Made by a program: the position numbers and the translations under genes. DNA of 64,000 nt, from contig CAWCUH010000004.1 of the NCBI GenBank assembly GCA_963798655.1, positions 124,001-188,000 of the forward strand. Reading direction: 5' to 3'. How positions within the stretch are numbered: the stretch's first letter is position 1; every line of letters begins with the position of its first letter. The notes beneath the pieces were generated by a model. The model was not told the DNA's origin. It searched no databases and saw nothing but the letters and a program-made list of their open reading frames with translations. This stretch comes from CAVSMC01 sp963798655. GTDB taxonomy: Bacteria > Pseudomonadota > Gammaproteobacteria > Burkholderiales > Casimicrobiaceae. Below are positions 63,271-64,000 of the stretch, one piece after another.

Positions 63271-63501
63271 GAGCTTCCTCCTCTTTTGAACTGCAACGAG
63301 CGAAAGATTTGCCGCGCGCGCCGGGCGCGTGCAGCGCCCGCTGTGCCACCCGGCTTCCCCGATAGGCGATACGAGTATGATTGTTGTTTGCCCGCCGGCC
63401 GGGCACGGCGCGAGCGTCCGAGCGCAAGTATAACGATTGCGCCCGGCGGCGTCCCCCAGCATGAAACTGCGCCCTTCTGCCGCGTGCGACGGAGCGTCGG
63501 C

Positions 63502-64000
63502 GTGACCGAGTCCCTTCCTCGCATCGCGCTGATCCACGCGCTCGCGCATTCCGTCGCACCGGTCAATGCCGAGCTCGACCGGGCATGGCCCTACTGCGTG
63601 CGGATGAACCTGCTCGACGACAGCCTTTCCGCCGACGTGGCGCGAACCGGCGGCATCGACGAGGCGATGACGGCGCGCTTCCTGTCGCTTGCCGGCTACG
63701 CCATCGGGACCGGTGCGCAAGCGATCCTCTTCACGTGCTCGGCATTCGGACCGTGCATCGACGCGGTGAAACGGGAGTGGCCGGCGATCGCGGTGCTGAA
63801 GCCGAACGAGGCGATGATCGCCGACGCTTCGCGCAGCGCGCGCCGGGTCGGGCTCGTCGCGTCGTTCGCGCCGACGCTCGCGACGATGCCGGCGGAGTTT
63901 CCCGCGACCGTCACCGTGTTGCCGATGCTCGCCGAAGGCGCGCTCGACGCGCTTGATCGGGGCGATGCGCGGGCGCACGACGCGCTCGTTGCCGACGCCG
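63502..64000 (+). CDS. Asp/Glu/hydantoin racemase-family protein, 3' end outside window
   Basis: GTG 63502, with GGAGCG ten bases upstream, opens a frame that runs off the right edge (166 codons seen). The product (PRIALIHALAHSVAPVNAEL) has the family's N-terminal catalytic Cys in AQAILFTCSAFGPCIDAVKR and the turn VLKPNEAMIADA. The second Cys expected in the C-terminal half is not in the window. It is divergent from the TAXI binding protein, which often transports substrates of such enzymes; a shared physiological substrate is an inference. Confidence 0.8.
   Translation, partial: MTESLPRIALIHALAHSVAPVNAELDRAWPYCVRMNLLDDSLSADVARTGGIDEAMTARFLSLAGYAIGTGAQAILFTCSAFGPCIDAVKREWPAIAVLKPNEAMIADASRSARRVGLVASFAPTLATMPAEFPATVTVLPMLAEGALDALDRGDARAHDALVADA

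Overview
The window reads as a chromosomal segment of a GC-rich betaproteobacterium, most likely Burkholderiales-like. The grounds are housekeeping clusters in betaproteobacterial order (hemA-prfA-prmC and rph-rdgB-hemW), an IPTL-CTERM surface protein, a TAXI-type TRAP transporter and several families of short palindromic intergenic repeats. The assignment is an inference from gene content; no rRNA is present.

Layout. Bases 1-6300 are an insertion-sequence island: an IS66 piece running off the left edge, a decayed IS630 element with both ends, an apparently intact IS3-type element, and a frameshifted rve-type element whose end motif also occurs left of the IS3 copy. Bases 6400-8100 hold toxin-antitoxin remains: a NadS-like antitoxin, its frameshifted RelE-type toxin with a clear promoter/operator, and a PIN gene fused end-on to an antisense VapC remnant. 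Bases 8300-17000 carry a secreted copper amine oxidase, a large IPTL-CTERM surface protein, and a Ser/Thr kinase overlapping an ECF sigma factor. Bases 17500-23300 form a three-gene unit: CHASE2 nucleotide cyclase, a FecR-TPR-outer-membrane-barrel protein, and a 99-residue protein of unknown function. Bases 23600-28800 hold a CadC-like regulator facing a diheme cytochrome c lipoprotein across three helically phased TTCAGAC repeats, then small membrane genes and a broken haem-copper-oxidase-like gene.

From 28800 onward the content is mostly core metabolism: acyl-CoA ligase, MidA-like methyltransferase, pteridine reductase, M20 peptidase, ODP-type metallo-beta-lactamase, ChaC, amidase, hemW, rdgB, rph (frameshifted), GDPD, sugar epimerase, GT2, Ldh2 dehydrogenase, subtilase, prmC, prfA, hemA, recG, ridA, a DedA-rhodanese fusion, tRNA-Ala(CGC), a frameshifted lipase-like hydrolase, cupin, XRE regulator, tag, class III aminotransferase, a fused TAXI-TRAP transporter and a partial Asp/Glu racemase. 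Many neighbours overlap by ATGA, which indicates tight translational coupling.

Two things run through the window. First, repeats sit close to or inside genes: a MITE-like 269-bp element with perfect 31-bp ends between a GT2 gene and a dehydrogenase gene, a REP-type palindrome inserted in frame in recG, and another repeat whose end supplies recG's start codon. Second, at least five otherwise well conserved genes outside the IS island are each broken by a single-base shift, so either mild decay or residual assembly error is present. The best candidates for new biology are the CHASE2/FecR-TPR-barrel/99-aa operon and the CadC-like regulator with its phased operator.
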